A stretch of DNA of 64,000 nucleotides from Peromyscus leucopus. Lineage: Eukaryota > Chordata > Mammalia > Rodentia > Cricetidae. The stretch's first letter is position 1. Each line of letters opens with the position of its first letter. The stretch covers positions 79,725,735 through 79,789,734 of the forward strand of contig NC_051066.1 of the NCBI RefSeq assembly GCF_004664715.2, written 5' to 3'. A program made the translations under genes and the position numbers. Below, piece by piece: positions 53,516 to 64,000 of the stretch. Under the pieces are notes generated by a model. That model saw only the letters and a program-made list of their open reading frames with translations. It had not been told where the DNA came from and did no database searches.

Positions 53516-53532
53516 GGATTTCCCAGGATGCA
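53516..53532. promoter_or_regulatory. ZNF143/STAF-like motif candidate
   Basis: The sequence ggatttcccaggatgca closely resembles the ZNF143 core (TTCCCAGCATGC). It sits about 240 bp upstream of the QSER1 ATG inside the CpG island, a typical position for this promoter factor. This is motif similarity only. Confidence 0.4.
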
Positions 53533-53720
53533 CCTCCCGCGCCCTCCGCCCGCTCATCGCCCCGCCCCCTCGGCGCCCCGCGCTCTGGGCTGCGGATTCG
53601 GGGGCCGGGCCGGACGAGGGCGGCTCGGTGGACACCCTGGCCGTGGAGACGAGGCCTACGCGCTCTCGAGCACCCGCGTGGGTGCCTGGGCGGGGAAGAC
53701 TTGCCAACGCTATGCCTGGA

Positions 53721-55500
53721 GTTCGTTACTCTCCCCTCCGGGGGTTCTTGGAAGGAACTCAGACACTCGATTCCCAGCTCTTGATTTCTTTCTCTGCGCC
53801 CCAAACCACAGACAACGGGCTGCAGCTTCACAGGATTCGCTTCCTGCCCCAAAGTTTGCTGGGCTTTACAGGATCTGGTTCCTGGTTCCTGCTTCCTGGG
53901 GGAGATTTCTATTCAAATTGATTCAAATTCAAACGAATTTTCCAGCCCTCGCTGAATGGGCTTTTCCCAGGAGTGCTTATTAACTGTCTCCACCCCCACC
54001 TCGGGGATTTTCTCACTCTGGAGTTCAGAATCTTCTACCTCAAGATAAATACTGCCGCATCATTGATTAATCCAACTACCATCTGGATGACTTTAATTAC
54101 AATACATTTGAACTCACTATGTACTACTCTGTGTGGGGGGTTTTCTGCTCAAGATCTGTAATCTCTTCAGGACTCTACCCAAACATTGCCTTATCTGACT
54201 TCCAAGCTGTGTGGTAATTTAATGACTTTGAGGCTGTGTCTATTAAAGCTGTTTTTCCTTATGAGTAATGAAATTCAGGGATCATAGAAATCGTTTGGCT
54301 GGTGAGCCAAAAATTGAAAGTTAAAATTAACCGTGAAGCTTGGATTTAATGACTATCTCCCTTTAAAAATCCGTGTTGGCTTACCGCCTATCATGTGCTT
54401 AGCAAAGAGATCTATCCCTCAAGATAAAGACTAACACCAAGGTTTAAGCAAATCGGACAGGCGTAGCGGAAGACCTAATAAAGTCGATACACTATCTCGG
54501 TGGCTTCTGTAATACCTGGTATTAGAACTGCTGTTCCTTCCGAGACTGATTTTGTTCTGCGAGACTCTGTTTTCCTCCTGGCGCCTACATCCTTTTGTGT
54601 CTATGCAATCTTATTGTAAGCCCTTCTGCACCTGTGACGCTAGGAGCCTGGCTCCAGGGTGGGGAAGTAAAGAAAGTAGTGGTTATTTACAAGTGAATTC
54701 CAAGGTGTGGACACACGTGACCTTTCCAGTTTTATGTTAATCTCAGTAAGCACTTACCAAGGATATCTTTGAAAAGTGGTTTTCCTTGGGGAAGGAATTT
54801 GCCAAATCTCAGATCCTGCTGAGAAGTACCTCAAATATCCTTTACAACATTTACTTTTTCTTACAGCAGATGCGAGATCTGGAGTCTAAATGAAACGAGT
54901 TTTCACAACTAGCTATAATATTTGTAAGTCGTGAGCACTAAATTTTTGTCTCTGTAGAGAATGTAGGAAATGGAGTGGCATGCTGTAAATGTTTTATGGA
55001 ACTTGGTTTGAGATACCCCCAGCTGGTACTCAGGGTGAGTTTACAGGCAAAACCCAAGCAAGTGCCAATAAAACCTTTATAGTCTCTCACACTGTTATGT
55101 AGTTTGTTAATGTCACATAAACCAGAAAAAAGATATTAAGGAAAAATTTTAGTATTTTAAAGTAATACTGCTCGTATCACGGTATGCTCCTTTGCTTGCT
55201 GAATAACGTTTTTTCTGACCTAAAATCAACACACGTTTATTCTCAACTGTTACATGTCTATGAATATCATCGCTGAATATTTTAATATAATTACATACAT
55301 CTATAGGGCACAATGTGATATTCTGATACAGGTAAGCAAACCTTTTAAAATTGTGAAGCTATGTACAATTGAATTGTCAACACATTCTGAATGAACGGGT
55401 GATTTTCAGAAGGATGTCTTTACCAAAGGTAGAGAGTCCCAGCACTGCAGACTTCAGGTCTGCTTCAAATCCTGCCTAACCAAGCTGGTCCAGGAAGGAT
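53721..55500. other. Repeat-poor upstream flank of QSER1
   Basis: Unique-looking AT-rich DNA upstream of the promoter, with no recognisable exon or repeat until a GT tract at 55545. The short open frames in it show no codon or splice support. Confidence 0.5.
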
Positions 55501-55544
55501 CGAAAGTTTAGAATGAGCATTGTTGTTCTTGTTTTTTAAACAGG

Positions 55545-55545
<1 letters not shown>

Positions 55546-55591
<46 letters not shown>
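55546..55591. repeat. (GT)n microsatellite
   Basis: About 22 GT units immediately upstream of an ID-type SINE. Confidence 0.95.
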
Positions 55592-55593
<2 letters not shown>

Positions 55594-55915
55594 GTGGTGG
55601 TGGTATAGCTCACAGATAGAACTCTCATTCAGCATGTGCCCTGGGTTGAATCCCCAGTACTGCAAAATAATTAAAAATAAATATGGCAAAGTAGAGTTTT
55701 TATTTGCTTTAAAAAAATAAGACTTTTATTGTCTTATGTGTATGGGTGTTTTGCCTGCATGTATGTCTGTGCACCATGTGCACACCAGGTGCCAGAGAGG
55801 GTCTCAGGTCACTTAGAACTGGAGTCACAGCCAGTTGTGAGGTGCAGTGTAGGTGCTGGGAATCAAACCAGCTCCCCTGGAAGATTAGCCAGTGCTCTTA
55901 ACCTCCCCAGTCTTG
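55592..55915. mobile_element. ID-type SINE (+) and B2 (-)
   Basis: ID at 55600-55672 and antisense B2 at 55722-55915. Confidence 0.75.
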
Positions 55916-56184
55916 AAAAGCAGAACTTTTTTTTAAAATCCATTCCTTTTCCCCCCCCTATGAAACACCTGCTCATTAACTCGTTAAAGACTCATTTGAA
56001 ATGATAAACCTTCCATTATGGTTCCCCAACTCCTCCAGGCAAAAACAGTTGCTTAGATTCAGTTGTCCCTTGGTGCTTTATTTTAATTTCTACTATGTGT
56101 TTTGTTGATTGATTGGCTGGTTGGTTTTGTTGACATGAGGTTTTATTATGCACCTCAGGCTGACCTGGAACTCACTATGCGTTT

Positions 56185-56610
56185 TAGGTCTGAATGAAAA
56201 AACGAAACACAAGGAGGGCCTGACTGCTCCTAAAGTATGGAGCAGATCTTTATTGTAGCTGTAAGGGAGAACGCAGGCAGAGGGAGGAGTCTGGCTGAGC
56301 ATGGCCGGCAGACTGAACCAGACCATGAGAAGAGAGTTGGGGAGGGAGAGCAAGAGAGGAGCCACCAACCAAGAGAGGTTGCCAGGGCCAAGAGACCAAG
56401 AAGCCACTGTAGCCAAAATGCTTTGGAGTGGGGGCACGGAAGAGCACAGAAGCCCAGGCCTTGGGAGGGAGACATTTGCGGTAGGGGGCGGGGCGAGAAG
56501 TGCTGGGAGGAGCCACAGGTACTGAGTGATGCTGGGAGAGCTGGCCACTTTGTTATGTTAATAGACATCTCAGCCATTTTTTTAGGGGTTTCTGTGACCT
56601 AACAAGCTCC
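56185..56610. mobile_element. LTR-like repeat, purine-rich
   Basis: A 425-bp block with tctttattgtagctgtaagg, a long AG-rich stretch (agagagttggggagggagag) and a GC box. It has the look of a rodent endogenous-retrovirus LTR in antisense orientation. The open frames across it on both strands come from its base composition. Confidence 0.45.
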
Positions 56611-56779
56611 TGGCAATCTCCCTGCCTCTGTCTCTCAAGTGTTAGAATTACAAGTGTAAGCCATCACATAGCTCTAATTTCTATTATAGTAAACACTAGC
56701 ACTGCGTTGCAGTTGGTTATATAACTACCCACCATTTCCCCATCACAGGCCAGGGAATTCATAAAGGCAAGGGTTATGC

Positions 56780-57165
56780 GGGTGGTTGGAATAGGAATGG
56801 CCCCCACAGGCTGCCATATTTGAATGTTTGGTCATCAGGGAGTGCCGCTACTTGGGAGGGGCTGGTCCATTTGGCCTTGTTGGAGTAGGTGTGGCCTTGT
56901 TGGCTGAAGAGTGTAATTGGGAGCAGGCTTTGAGGTTTCAGAAGCCCAAGCCAGGCCCACTGGCTTTCTCTTCCTGCTGCCTGCTCATCCAGATTTAGAA
57001 CTCTTAGCTCCCTCTCCAGCACCGTGTCTGCCTGCACGCCACCATGCTTCCTGCCATGACAGCAATGGACTAAACCTCTAAATTGTAAGCCAGCCCCAAT
57101 GAAATGTTTTCCTTTCTAGGAGTGGCCGTGGTCATGGTGTCTCTTCACAGCAATAGAACACAGGT
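56780..57165 (+). mobile_element. Rodent interspersed repeat (ggccttgttggagtaggtgt type)
   Basis: Carries ggccttgttggagtaggtgt, gtaagccagccccaatgaaa and ggtcatggtgtctcttcaca, hallmarks of a common rodent medium-copy repeat. Family name left open. Confidence 0.7.
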
Positions 57166-57794
57166 TGTTTGTAATTCTCTGTGTGACCAGCACTAAATCT
57201 CTCCAGCCCTTTCTATCAACTGGCACCTGAAAATTTGGGGAACCCTGCCTGAGTTGTCATATGTATCCTGAGAAATTGGGGTCCCCTTGTAGAATTCTTA
57301 CTCATAATTAAAGAATTTAGGGAACAGACTTAGAAGGAAGCTTGGAACAACTTCATTAAAGTTTAAAACAACCCTCCAGGCAGTAAGCTGTAAATCTCAG
57401 CAACTGCCTGGAGGAGGAAAAGGAAGAGAGAAAACCATGCAGTTTGTCAGTAGCCCATGGTGTAAGTGGGGACTGGGAACAACTTCAGAGAAAATTCTGA
57501 GTATTTGGGAAAACATGCCTAGGCATAACCAGCATGGGGCAGGGCTGGGGGAGGGGGGTCAAGGAAATGTTAACAAATATCAGAGTTAGGACACAGAAAA
57601 GTGAGCAGACCTTCAGACCTTAGCAGAGCTGCATGGTTATAGCTCCGAAAATAACTGCACCAGAGACAGGATAGGAAATGAAAAGTACAGTATCTGTGTA
57701 AAGGGGTACTTATTCCTCCTATCACTTTAACATGGCATAAAGTGGATCGGGTATGACCTCTTTGACAGCTGATTGACAGGTCTAGCTGGAACTT

Positions 57795-57925
57795 TTATGG
57801 TCTTGGTGGTTTGGAATATTAGGTCACATTTGAATGCTTGGTCAGCAGTTGGTAGAACTGTTTATGAAGGATTAGAAGGTGTGGCCTTGTTGGAGGAGGT
57901 GTGTCACTGGGGATGGGCATTAATC
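57795..57925 (+). mobile_element. Same repeat family, fragment
   Basis: Contains gtggccttgttggaggaggt and tgtcactggggatggg, the 5' part of the repeat at 56780. It is cut off by a B1 element at about 57925. Confidence 0.6.
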
Positions 57926-58043
57926 CCAGAACTCTGGAGCCAGAGGTAGGCAGATCTTTGTGAGTTTGAGGCCAGCCTAGTCTACTGAGTGAGTTCCAGG
58001 ACAGCCAGGGCTACACAGAGAAACCCTGTCTCTAAAAACCAAA
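57925..58043 (+). mobile_element. B1 SINE
   Basis: B1 lacking its first bases, ending in the GGAA microsatellite. Confidence 0.85.
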
Positions 58044-58098
58044 AAAAAGAAAGAAAGGAAGGAAGGAAGGAAGGAAGGAAGGAAGGAAGGAAGGAAGG
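58044..58098. repeat. (GGAA)n microsatellite
   Basis: About twelve GGAA units grown from the A-rich tail of the B1 at 57925. Confidence 0.95.
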
Positions 58099-58199
58099 GA
58101 GAGGAGAAATGTCATCATATAAGAATCAAACTGCATGACGGCAGCATTAGCTCTTAAATGTCAGAATCTGCTCTTTCTTTATACATTGAAAATATGATC

Positions 58200-58310
58200 T
58201 GTTGGTGGTGGCACACAACTTTAATCCCAGGACTCGGGAGGCAGGCATCTATAGAGTGAGTTCCAGGACAGCTAAAGCTGTTACACAGAGAACCTTAAAA
58301 ATCAAATAAA
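58200..58310 (+). mobile_element. B1 SINE, internally deleted
   Basis: 'gttggtggtggcacacaact'. The middle is missing between 'aggcaggc' and 'atctatagagtgag'. Confidence 0.8.
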
Positions 58311-58313
58311 TAG

Positions 58314-58505
58314 GGCTGGAGAGATGGCTCAGAGGTTAGGAGCACTGACTGCTCTTCTAGAGGTTCCAAGTTCAATTCCCAGCATCCACATGGTGGCTCA
58401 CAACCATCTGTAATGAGATCTTGTGCCCCTCTTCTGGCATGCGGGCATACATGCAGGTAGTACACTGTATACATAATAAACAAACAAACAAATAAATAAA
58501 TCTTT
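58314..58505 (+). mobile_element. B2 SINE
   Basis: 'gggctggagagatggctcag' to 'aataaataaatcttt', with the cricetid tail 'acactgtatacataataaac'. Confidence 0.9.
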
Positions 58506-58557
58506 AAAAAAGAAAATGACATCTTTATAAAAAAAAAAAAAACACCAAATAAATAAA

Positions 58558-58592
58558 GTGTGTGTGTGTGTGTGTGTGTATGTGTGTGTGTC
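58558..58592. repeat. (GT)n microsatellite
   Basis: GT run with one ATGT interruption, at the tail of an antisense B2. Confidence 0.95.
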
Positions 58593-58755
58593 TGTACCAC
58601 ATATGTGCCTTGTGCTGGAAAAGGCCAGAAGAGGGCATCAGATCTCCAAGATCTACAGAGTTGTGAGCCACCACATGGATGCTGGGAACTGAACCCTGGT
58701 CTTCTGGAATCGCAGCCAGTGCTCTTATCTACTCAGCCATCTCTCCAGCACCCAC
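58593..58755 (-). mobile_element. B2 SINE
   Basis: Antisense B2 ending 'cagccatctctccagcac'. Confidence 0.85.
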
Positions 58756-59024
58756 CAGGAGATGATATCTCAAGTAGTAAAGTGTTGTGTGTCAACCCGG
58801 GGGCCCCAAAGCTCCATGCTCTGCTCCAAAGAACAGTCTGAAAGAATCTCCCAGTGATAATTTAGGAAGTGTGATCTTTTGCTCTTCTCAGAACAAAAGT
58901 CAATTATGAAATTATGTTAAAGTAAAACAGTAATGAAAATAAAGTTAACCATTAAAAAATATGTGGACAAACATTCCTCCACGTTTCCCACTCTGCCCTC
59001 AATCTAGTTGACATCATCATTTAT

Positions 59025-59182
59025 TTATTTATTTGGTTTTTGAGACAGGGTTTCTCTGTGTAGTTTTGGTACCTGTCCTGGAATTTGCTCTGTAGACCAG
59101 GCTGGCCTCAAACTCACAGAGATCTGCCCAGCTCTGCCTCCCGAGTGCTGGGATTAAAGGTGTATGCCACCACCACCCAGCT
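59025..59182 (-). mobile_element. B1 SINE
   Basis: Antisense B1 with a TTTA tail and 'ttttggtacctgtcctggaa'. Confidence 0.9.
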
Positions 59183-59327
59183 CAAAATCATTATTTAAAC
59201 TGGTAGGCAGCCTGGAGTTAGACCAATCGTTTATATCTTCATTTTGTAAGTAACATGCCAACATCCTATGACTTCCTGTGCAGGTGAGTCGAACCTTTCT
59301 TCTTCTTTTAAATTATTGCATTTACCT

Positions 59328-59465
59328 GGTGTGGTGGCACAAGCCTTTAGTCGCAGCACTTAGGAGGTAGAGCAGGTAGACCTCTTTGAATTCCAGGTCC
59401 AGCTTGGGCTACAAAGTAAGTTCCAGGTTGACAAGGCCTACAGTGAGGCCCAGTCTCAAACAATA
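59328..59465 (+). mobile_element. B1 SINE, diverged
   Basis: 'acctggtgtggtggcacaag' to 'cagtctcaaacaataac'. Confidence 0.78.
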
Positions 59466-59474
59466 ACAACAACA

Positions 59475-59607
59475 AGTGGGATGGAGAGATAGCTCAGTGG
59501 TTAAGAGCACTTGCTGCTCCTCCAGAGGACCAGGGCTGGGTCCTACCACCTACATAGGCTCACAGCTGTCAAAAGACTCATGTATGTGAAAATAAGTAAA
59601 TCTTTTT
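59475..59607 (+). mobile_element. B2 SINE, split by the L1 insertion
   Basis: 'tgggatggagagatagctca'. Its tail 'aagtaaatcttttt' is the L1 target and reappears after the L1 at 61405. Confidence 0.85.
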
Positions 59608-61404
59608 TTTTTTTTGAGGTTTTTTTTTTTTGAGTTTATATATATATATATATATATACATATATATATGTATATATATATTTTTTTATTTTACAATACC
59701 ATTCAGTTCTACATATCAGTCATGGGTTCCCCTATTCTCCCCTCTCCCACCCCTCCCCTTACCCCCAGCCTACCCCCCATTCCCACCTCCTCCAGGACAA
59801 GTCCTCCCCCGAGGACTGTGATCAACCTGGTAGACTCAGTCCAGGGAGGTCCAGTCCCTTCCTCCCAGACTGAGCCAAGTGTCCCTGCATAAGCTCCAGG
59901 TTTCAAACAGCCAACTCATGCAATGAGCACAGGACTTGGTCCCACTGCCTAGTTGCTTCCCAAACTGATCAAGCCAATCAACTGTCTCACCTATTCAGAG
60001 GGCCTGATCCAGCTGGGGGCCCCTCAACCTTTTGTTCATAGTTCATGTGTTTCCATTCATTTGGCTATTTTTTTCAATAATTGAGTAAAACTGAAATTTA
60101 TTATAAGCCACAGTCGTCCTAGACCTCCATGCTATATATATATATAGCCTCTATGGTTCTATGGGTTGTGGTCTGATTGTTCTTTATTTTATATCTAGAA
60201 TCTACCTATGAGTGAGTACATACCATGACTGTCTTTCTGGGTTTGGGTTACCTCACTCAGGATGATTTTTTTCTAGTTCCATCCATTTGCCTGCAAATTT
60301 CATGCTTTCATTGTTTTTCTCTGCTGAGTAGTACTCCATTGTGTAAATGTACCACATTTTTTTCATCCATTCTTCCGTTGATGGGCATCTAGGTTGTTTC
60401 CAGGTTCTGGCTATTACAAATAGTGCTGCTATGAACATAGCTGAGCATGTATCTTTATGGTATGAATCAGCATTCCTTGGATATATGCCCAAGAGTGGGA
60501 TGGCTGGGTCTTGAGGTAGTTCGATTCCTAATTTTCTGAGAAACCGCCATACTGATTTCCACAGTGGTTGTACAAGTTTACATTCCCACCAACAGTGGAG
60601 GAGTGTTCCCTTTGCTCCACATCCTCTCCAACATTGGTTGTCATTGGTGTTTTTGATCGTAGCCATTCTAACAGGTGTAAGGTGGTATCTCAGAGTCGTT
60701 TTGATTTGCATTTCTCTGATGATTAAGGATGTTGAGCATTTCTTTAAATGTCTTTCAGCCATTTGTAGTTCTTGTTTTGTGAATTCTCTGTTTAGCTCTT
60801 TAGCCTATTTTTTAATTGGACTCTTCAGTACTTTGATGTCTAGTTTATTGAGTTCTTTATATATTGTGGAGATCAATCCTCTGTCAGATGTGGGTTGGTG
60901 AAGATCTTTTCCCATTCTGTTGGCTGTCTTTTTGTCTTATTGACTGTGTCTTTTGCCCTGCAAAAGCTTCTCAGTTTGGAGAGGTCCCATTTATTAATTG
61001 TTGTGCTCAGGGTCTGTGCTGTTGGTGTTTTATTTAGGAAATGGTCTCCGGTGCCAATGCATTCAAGAGTGCTTCCTATTTTCTTTTCTATTAAGTTTAG
61101 TGTAACTGGATTTATGTTTAGGTCTTTGATCCACTTGGACTTGAGTTTTGTGCATGGTGACAGATATGGATCTATTTGTAATCTTTTACATATTGTCATC
61201 CAGTTATGCCAGCACCATTTGTTGAAGATATTTTCTTTTTTCCATTGTATAGTTTTGGCTCCTTTATCAAAAACCAGGTGTTCATATGTGCATGGATTAA
61301 TGTCAGGGTCTTCAATTCGATTTCATTGGTCCGTATGTCGGTTTTTATACCAGTACCAAGCTGATTTTATTACTATAGCTCTATAGTAGAGTTTGAGGTC
61401 AGGG
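59608..61404 (-). mobile_element. 5'-truncated LINE-1 (ORF2 C-terminus plus 3' UTR)
   Basis: On the minus strand the element carries the C-terminal part of L1 ORF2 in broken frames (61199-60873, including KTPTAQTLSTTINKWDLSKL; then 60762-60253, including [20 protein letters not shown]). A slip in an A run near 60275 shifts the last codons. A C/T-rich 3' UTR (about 60190-59640) and a poly(A) tract (T runs at 59602-59632) follow. The 12-bp duplication gtaaatcttttt lies at 59596-59607 and 61405-61416, with the insertion point at TTTTT|AATT, as expected for L1 endonuclease. The host site is the tail of a B2 SINE. The element is dead because the 5' part is missing and ORF2 is frameshifted. Confidence 0.92.
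59636..59682. repeat. (TA)n tract in the L1 3' tail
   Basis: TA dinucleotides with ACA interruptions just inside the poly(A) end of the L1. Confidence 0.9.
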
Positions 61405-61420
61405 GTAAATCTTTTTAATT

Positions 61421-61422
<2 letters not shown>

Positions 61423-61472
<50 letters not shown>
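61423..61472. repeat. (GT)n microsatellite
   Basis: About 25 GT units right after the L1 target-site duplication, between the B2 tail and a B3. Confidence 0.95.
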
Positions 61473-61475
<3 letters not shown>

Positions 61476-61479
61476 ATGT

Positions 61480-61645
61480 GTATGTGTAAGGGGCTCATCA
61501 GTGTCATGGCACTTATGTAGAGTTCAGAAGACAACTTGCAAAAGCAGAGTTTTCTCCTGCCAAGTAGGCTTCAGGGATTGAATTCAAGTCTTCAGGCTTG
61601 GCATCAGGTACCTTTACCCACTGAGCCACCTTTCAGGCCCATGTC
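61480..61645 (-). mobile_element. B3 SINE
   Basis: Antisense B3 ending 'tgagccacctttcaggccc'. Confidence 0.78.
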
Positions 61646-61800
61646 CAACTTTTTGATATCGCCACGCAACAGTATCTTCTACAAAATTCATAGTTGAGAA
61701 CCACACAGTCAAGTTTTAAAAAGTAACCTCTCCTCACCAATCTCATAACGTTTTAAGTATGTTTGCAGTTTTGTATTGGGCCACATTTATAGTTATTGTG

Positions 61801-61803
<3 letters not shown>

Positions 61804-61847
<44 letters not shown>
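61804..61847. repeat. (AC)n microsatellite
   Basis: About 22 AC units. Confidence 0.95.
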
Positions 61848-61848
<1 letters not shown>

Positions 61849-61849
61849 T

Positions 61850-62735
61850 CCAGGGAACAGAGGGTTCGGTTCAGCTGGAGAAAGCAAAGGAACACCATCT
61901 CCTGTGAGGTGGCTTTGTTCATTAAGTGATTGGAAAATGCAGAATTTGGAGTTGATTGATTAGAAATGTAGTCTATAAATCCACACATTTCCTATTTTAC
62001 AAATAGACCAACCATTGTGTAGAAAAGATTTAACGAGGTCACATTTCAAATTTTATTTGAGGGGTTTGAGAGAAATGAGTTGATCGTGGTGAAGGGGTTT
62101 AGTGTTCTACTTTCCTTCCTGAATTGAAAGGTGCCATCAGCTCTGACTTTGTTAACAAATCTCTAATTTCAATTTTTTAGGCCAGCATTGGGAATTAAAA
62201 CAAGAAAAAGGAGCCAGACAAGCTGATACACACAGGTGGTCCCTGATGAGAGACCGAGGCAGGAGGATCACTTACATGGAAGAGTTTGAGGCCAGTTGAA
62301 AATCAGAATGAAGTTCTACTATCATTTTCTCAGTCTCTGAAGTTTGATCTTGTCAACCAGGTTTGATGACTTTGTTGCTTGCTACAATTCCCAGGGAGAC
62401 AGTAATGGAATCGGGAAATGTGCCTCTTGAACCCTGCCTCTTTGGAAGCCTCCTGCGAGAAGTGAGGTTTCTCTAAAGACAGTGAAGACTCAAAATTTTC
62501 TCAGGGACTACTTAATCAGCAGCTTCGTAAGGAGAGGTAGCTACCAATGCCGAGTGTGGCCCGTTGGTAAGGGTATTCTTTACATAGGTTTGTATGCTTG
62601 ATCCTCATGAACCCCCTAAGATACAGGTGCAAGTGCTGTGCCCCTGAGCTCTATCCTTTACTTACTGTGTTTTCTTTTGTAGTTCAGTATTTCATGGGTG
62701 CTCTGTGACCCATGAACCTCAAATGTTAGCATCTG
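61850..62735. other. Upstream intergenic DNA, few recognisable features
   Basis: A decayed B1-like trace at about 62210-62300 ('accgaggcaggaggatcact') is all I can identify. No exon of a neighbouring gene is seen. Confidence 0.45.
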
Positions 62736-62739
62736 TATT

Positions 62740-63130
62740 GGTTTCCTATGGTGACTTAAACAAATGACCACAAGCCAGGTGACTTAGCATAACAGAAACT
62801 CATTGTTTCTTAGGTCCTACTGCTTCTGGAAGCTCTGAGGAGAACCTTTGTCTCATTGTTTTCAGTGGCTTTCTCTGGCTTCTGGCCACATACTCCAGTC
62901 TGTCTCTGTCTTCATGTTGCCTTCACCTCTATATATCTTGCTGCTTTTCTGTCACTTAGGAGGACAGTTGCCACTGGATATGGGCCTAACTGGTAAATTC
63001 AGGATGAGCTTGCCTCAAGACCTGTAATCACATCTTAGCAAAGATCCTTATGCCAAGCAAGTTTAACATTCACTCATATGGAGGATTAGTACATGGACAC
63101 ACCTTTTTGAGAGTTATCAGTCAACTCACC
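62740..63130 (-). mobile_element. Ancient mammalian repeat, unnamed
   Basis: 'tttcctatggtgacttaaac' and 'aacagaaactcattgtttct' follow a widespread mammalian repeat pattern in which a 'gcctgtaatcacatctta' block comes near the end. Family not determined. Confidence 0.5.
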
Positions 63131-63177
63131 ACAGGATCCACTGATGATCTTTGCCTCAACCAATCAGAATTTGGTTA

Positions 63178-63530
63178 CTGTGATGGTTTGAATGAGACTG
63201 TCCCCCCATAGGCCCAGACATTTGAATACTTGGTCCTGAATTGGTGGCACCATTTGGGTAGGTTTAGAAGCTGTGGCTTTGCTAAAGGAAGTGTGTCACT
63301 GGGGGCTGGTTCTGAGATATCGAAACCTTGGCCCATTCTCAGCATTCTTTGTCTTTTGTGCTTGCAGTTCAAGACGTGAGCCTTCTGCTCCCAGCATCTC
63401 CTTCTTGCCACCTGTTGCCTCCACTCTGCTGTCATGGACTTTAACCCTCTGGAACCATAAGCTCAAAAAAACTCTTCTATAGGTTGTTTTGGTCATGTTT
63501 CATTACAGCAGTAAAAAAATAAGTAATACA
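63178..63530 (+). mobile_element. Same repeat family, near-complete copy
   Basis: Starts tgtgatggtttgaatgagac and ends near ggtcatgtttcattacagca. Its terminal regions match those of the 56780 copy. Confidence 0.65.
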
Positions 63531-63654
63531 GTCACCAAAGAGTACTTTTCCTAATTCCATCATGTCTTGTATGGCCACGCAGTCATTAGTTACTATTCTT
63601 CTACAAGGAGGAACTAATTTTTTTATCCTACTTGTTTGATTTTTTTTTTTATTC

Positions 63655-63860
63655 TATTTTTTGTGCATGTTTTGCCTGTATGTATGTCTGTGCAGCAGGT
63701 ATGTGCCTGGTACCTATGGAGGCCAGAAGAAGGCATCAGATCGCCTGGAACTGGAGTTAGAGATGTTTGTGAACTACCATGTGGGTGCTGGGAATTGAGC
63801 CCAGGTTCACTGGAAGAGCAGTCAGTGCTCTTAACCACTAAGTAATCACGCCAACCCACT
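63655..63860 (-). mobile_element. B2 SINE
   Basis: Antisense B2 ('gaagagcagtcagtgctctt'). Confidence 0.85.
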
Positions 63861-63904
63861 TATCCTATTTATTTATGTCAATATGAACCCATAGATTCTT
63901 TTTT

Positions 63905-64000
63905 TTTTTTAAAGATTTATTTACTTATTATGTATACAGTATTCTGTCTACATGCCAGAAGAGGGCACCAGATCTCACTACAGATGGCTGTGAGCCACTA
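63905..64000 (-). mobile_element. B2 SINE, cut by the window end
   Basis: Antisense B2 tail ('aagatttatttacttattat') running off the right edge. Confidence 0.85.

Larger units (their letters stand above)
52540..53720. other. CpG island spanning QSER1 exon 1
   Basis: CpG dinucleotides and G+C are dense from about 52540 to 53720, in sharp contrast with the AT-rich flanks. The island covers the promoter, 5' UTR, coding exon 1 and the first 570 bp of intron 1. Many long antisense and alternative-frame open stretches here are products of base composition. Confidence 0.9.
53277..53720 (-). promoter_or_regulatory. QSER1: QSER1 proximal promoter and 5' UTR
   Basis: This GC-rich, TATA-less stretch lies directly upstream of the QSER1 ATG. 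It contains several GC boxes (gggcggg and gggggcgggg forms near 53288-53305 and 53375-53395), a short GGC tract at about 53326-53342 and a ZNF143-like element near 53520. The exact transcription start cannot be read from sequence. The layout suggests a dispersed CpG-island promoter starting a few hundred bases upstream of the ATG. Confidence 0.75.

Noticed and set aside
53213..53983. A 256-codon + strand frame and several other long frames around the promoter
   Set aside because: CpG-rich DNA has few stop codons. The frames overlap QSER1 exon 1 antisense and show no recognisable protein.
56093..56602. Frames of 115-151 codons on both strands
   Set aside because: Purine-rich LTR-like DNA lacks stops on both strands; the peptides have no family resemblance.
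60253..61199. 169- and 108-codon frames as a gene
   Set aside because: They are fragments of LINE-1 ORF2 in broken frames within a 5'-truncated element.
1..64000. Bacterial defence system, CRISPR array, operon or phage
   Set aside because: Spliced genes, SINEs and CpG-island architecture show mammalian DNA. The only regular array is the minisatellite, which has no unique spacers.

Overview
The window is vertebrate nuclear DNA from a muroid rodent. Dozens of B1, B2, B3 and ID-type SINEs, rodent LTR-like repeats and L1 fragments fill its introns. The B1 and B2 subtypes, with wording such as 'gcgcctttcctggaactcac' and 'gacaggcaccaaaactacac', point to a cricetid (hamster, vole or deer mouse) rather than Mus or Rattus. 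That species-level guess is inference.

There is one real protein-coding gene: QSER1 (glutamine- and serine-rich protein 1), on the minus strand. Nine coding exons can be placed with canonical AG acceptors and GT donors. They run from the start codon at 53276 down to exon 9 at 1041-1138. The last exons, encoding roughly the final 130 residues by comparison with human QSER1, lie beyond the left edge. Exon 3 alone is 3,657 bp and carries the low-complexity Gln/Ser-rich body. Exons 4-9 carry the conserved C-terminal half, including a basic nuclear localisation signal and the start of the DUF4211-type domain. All junction phases agree except one: exon 1 is one base short. A G run at 53227-53231 appears to have lost a base, so the start-codon frame does not reach exon 2 in frame.

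Layout from right to left, in transcription order. 53.7-64 kb is upstream intergenic DNA: a repeat-poor 1.7 kb next to the promoter, then SINEs, LTR-like repeats and a 5'-truncated L1 with a clear target-site duplication. 52.5-53.7 kb is a CpG-island promoter with GC boxes, a ZNF143-like motif and two possible uORFs. 26.7-53.1 kb is the 26.4 kb intron 1. It holds a processed RPS6 pseudogene split by two LTR-like repeats in opposite orientations, a 57-bp minisatellite of about 29 units (32.6-34.3 kb), and a nearly perfect inverted duplication (37.2/38.7 kb). 1-26.7 kb holds exons 2-9, separated by introns rich in SINEs and old L1.

I see no prokaryotic, viral, CRISPR or toxin system and no second functional gene. 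The most useful novelties are the exon 1 frameshift, the inverted duplication, the interrupted RPS6 copy and the minisatellite.
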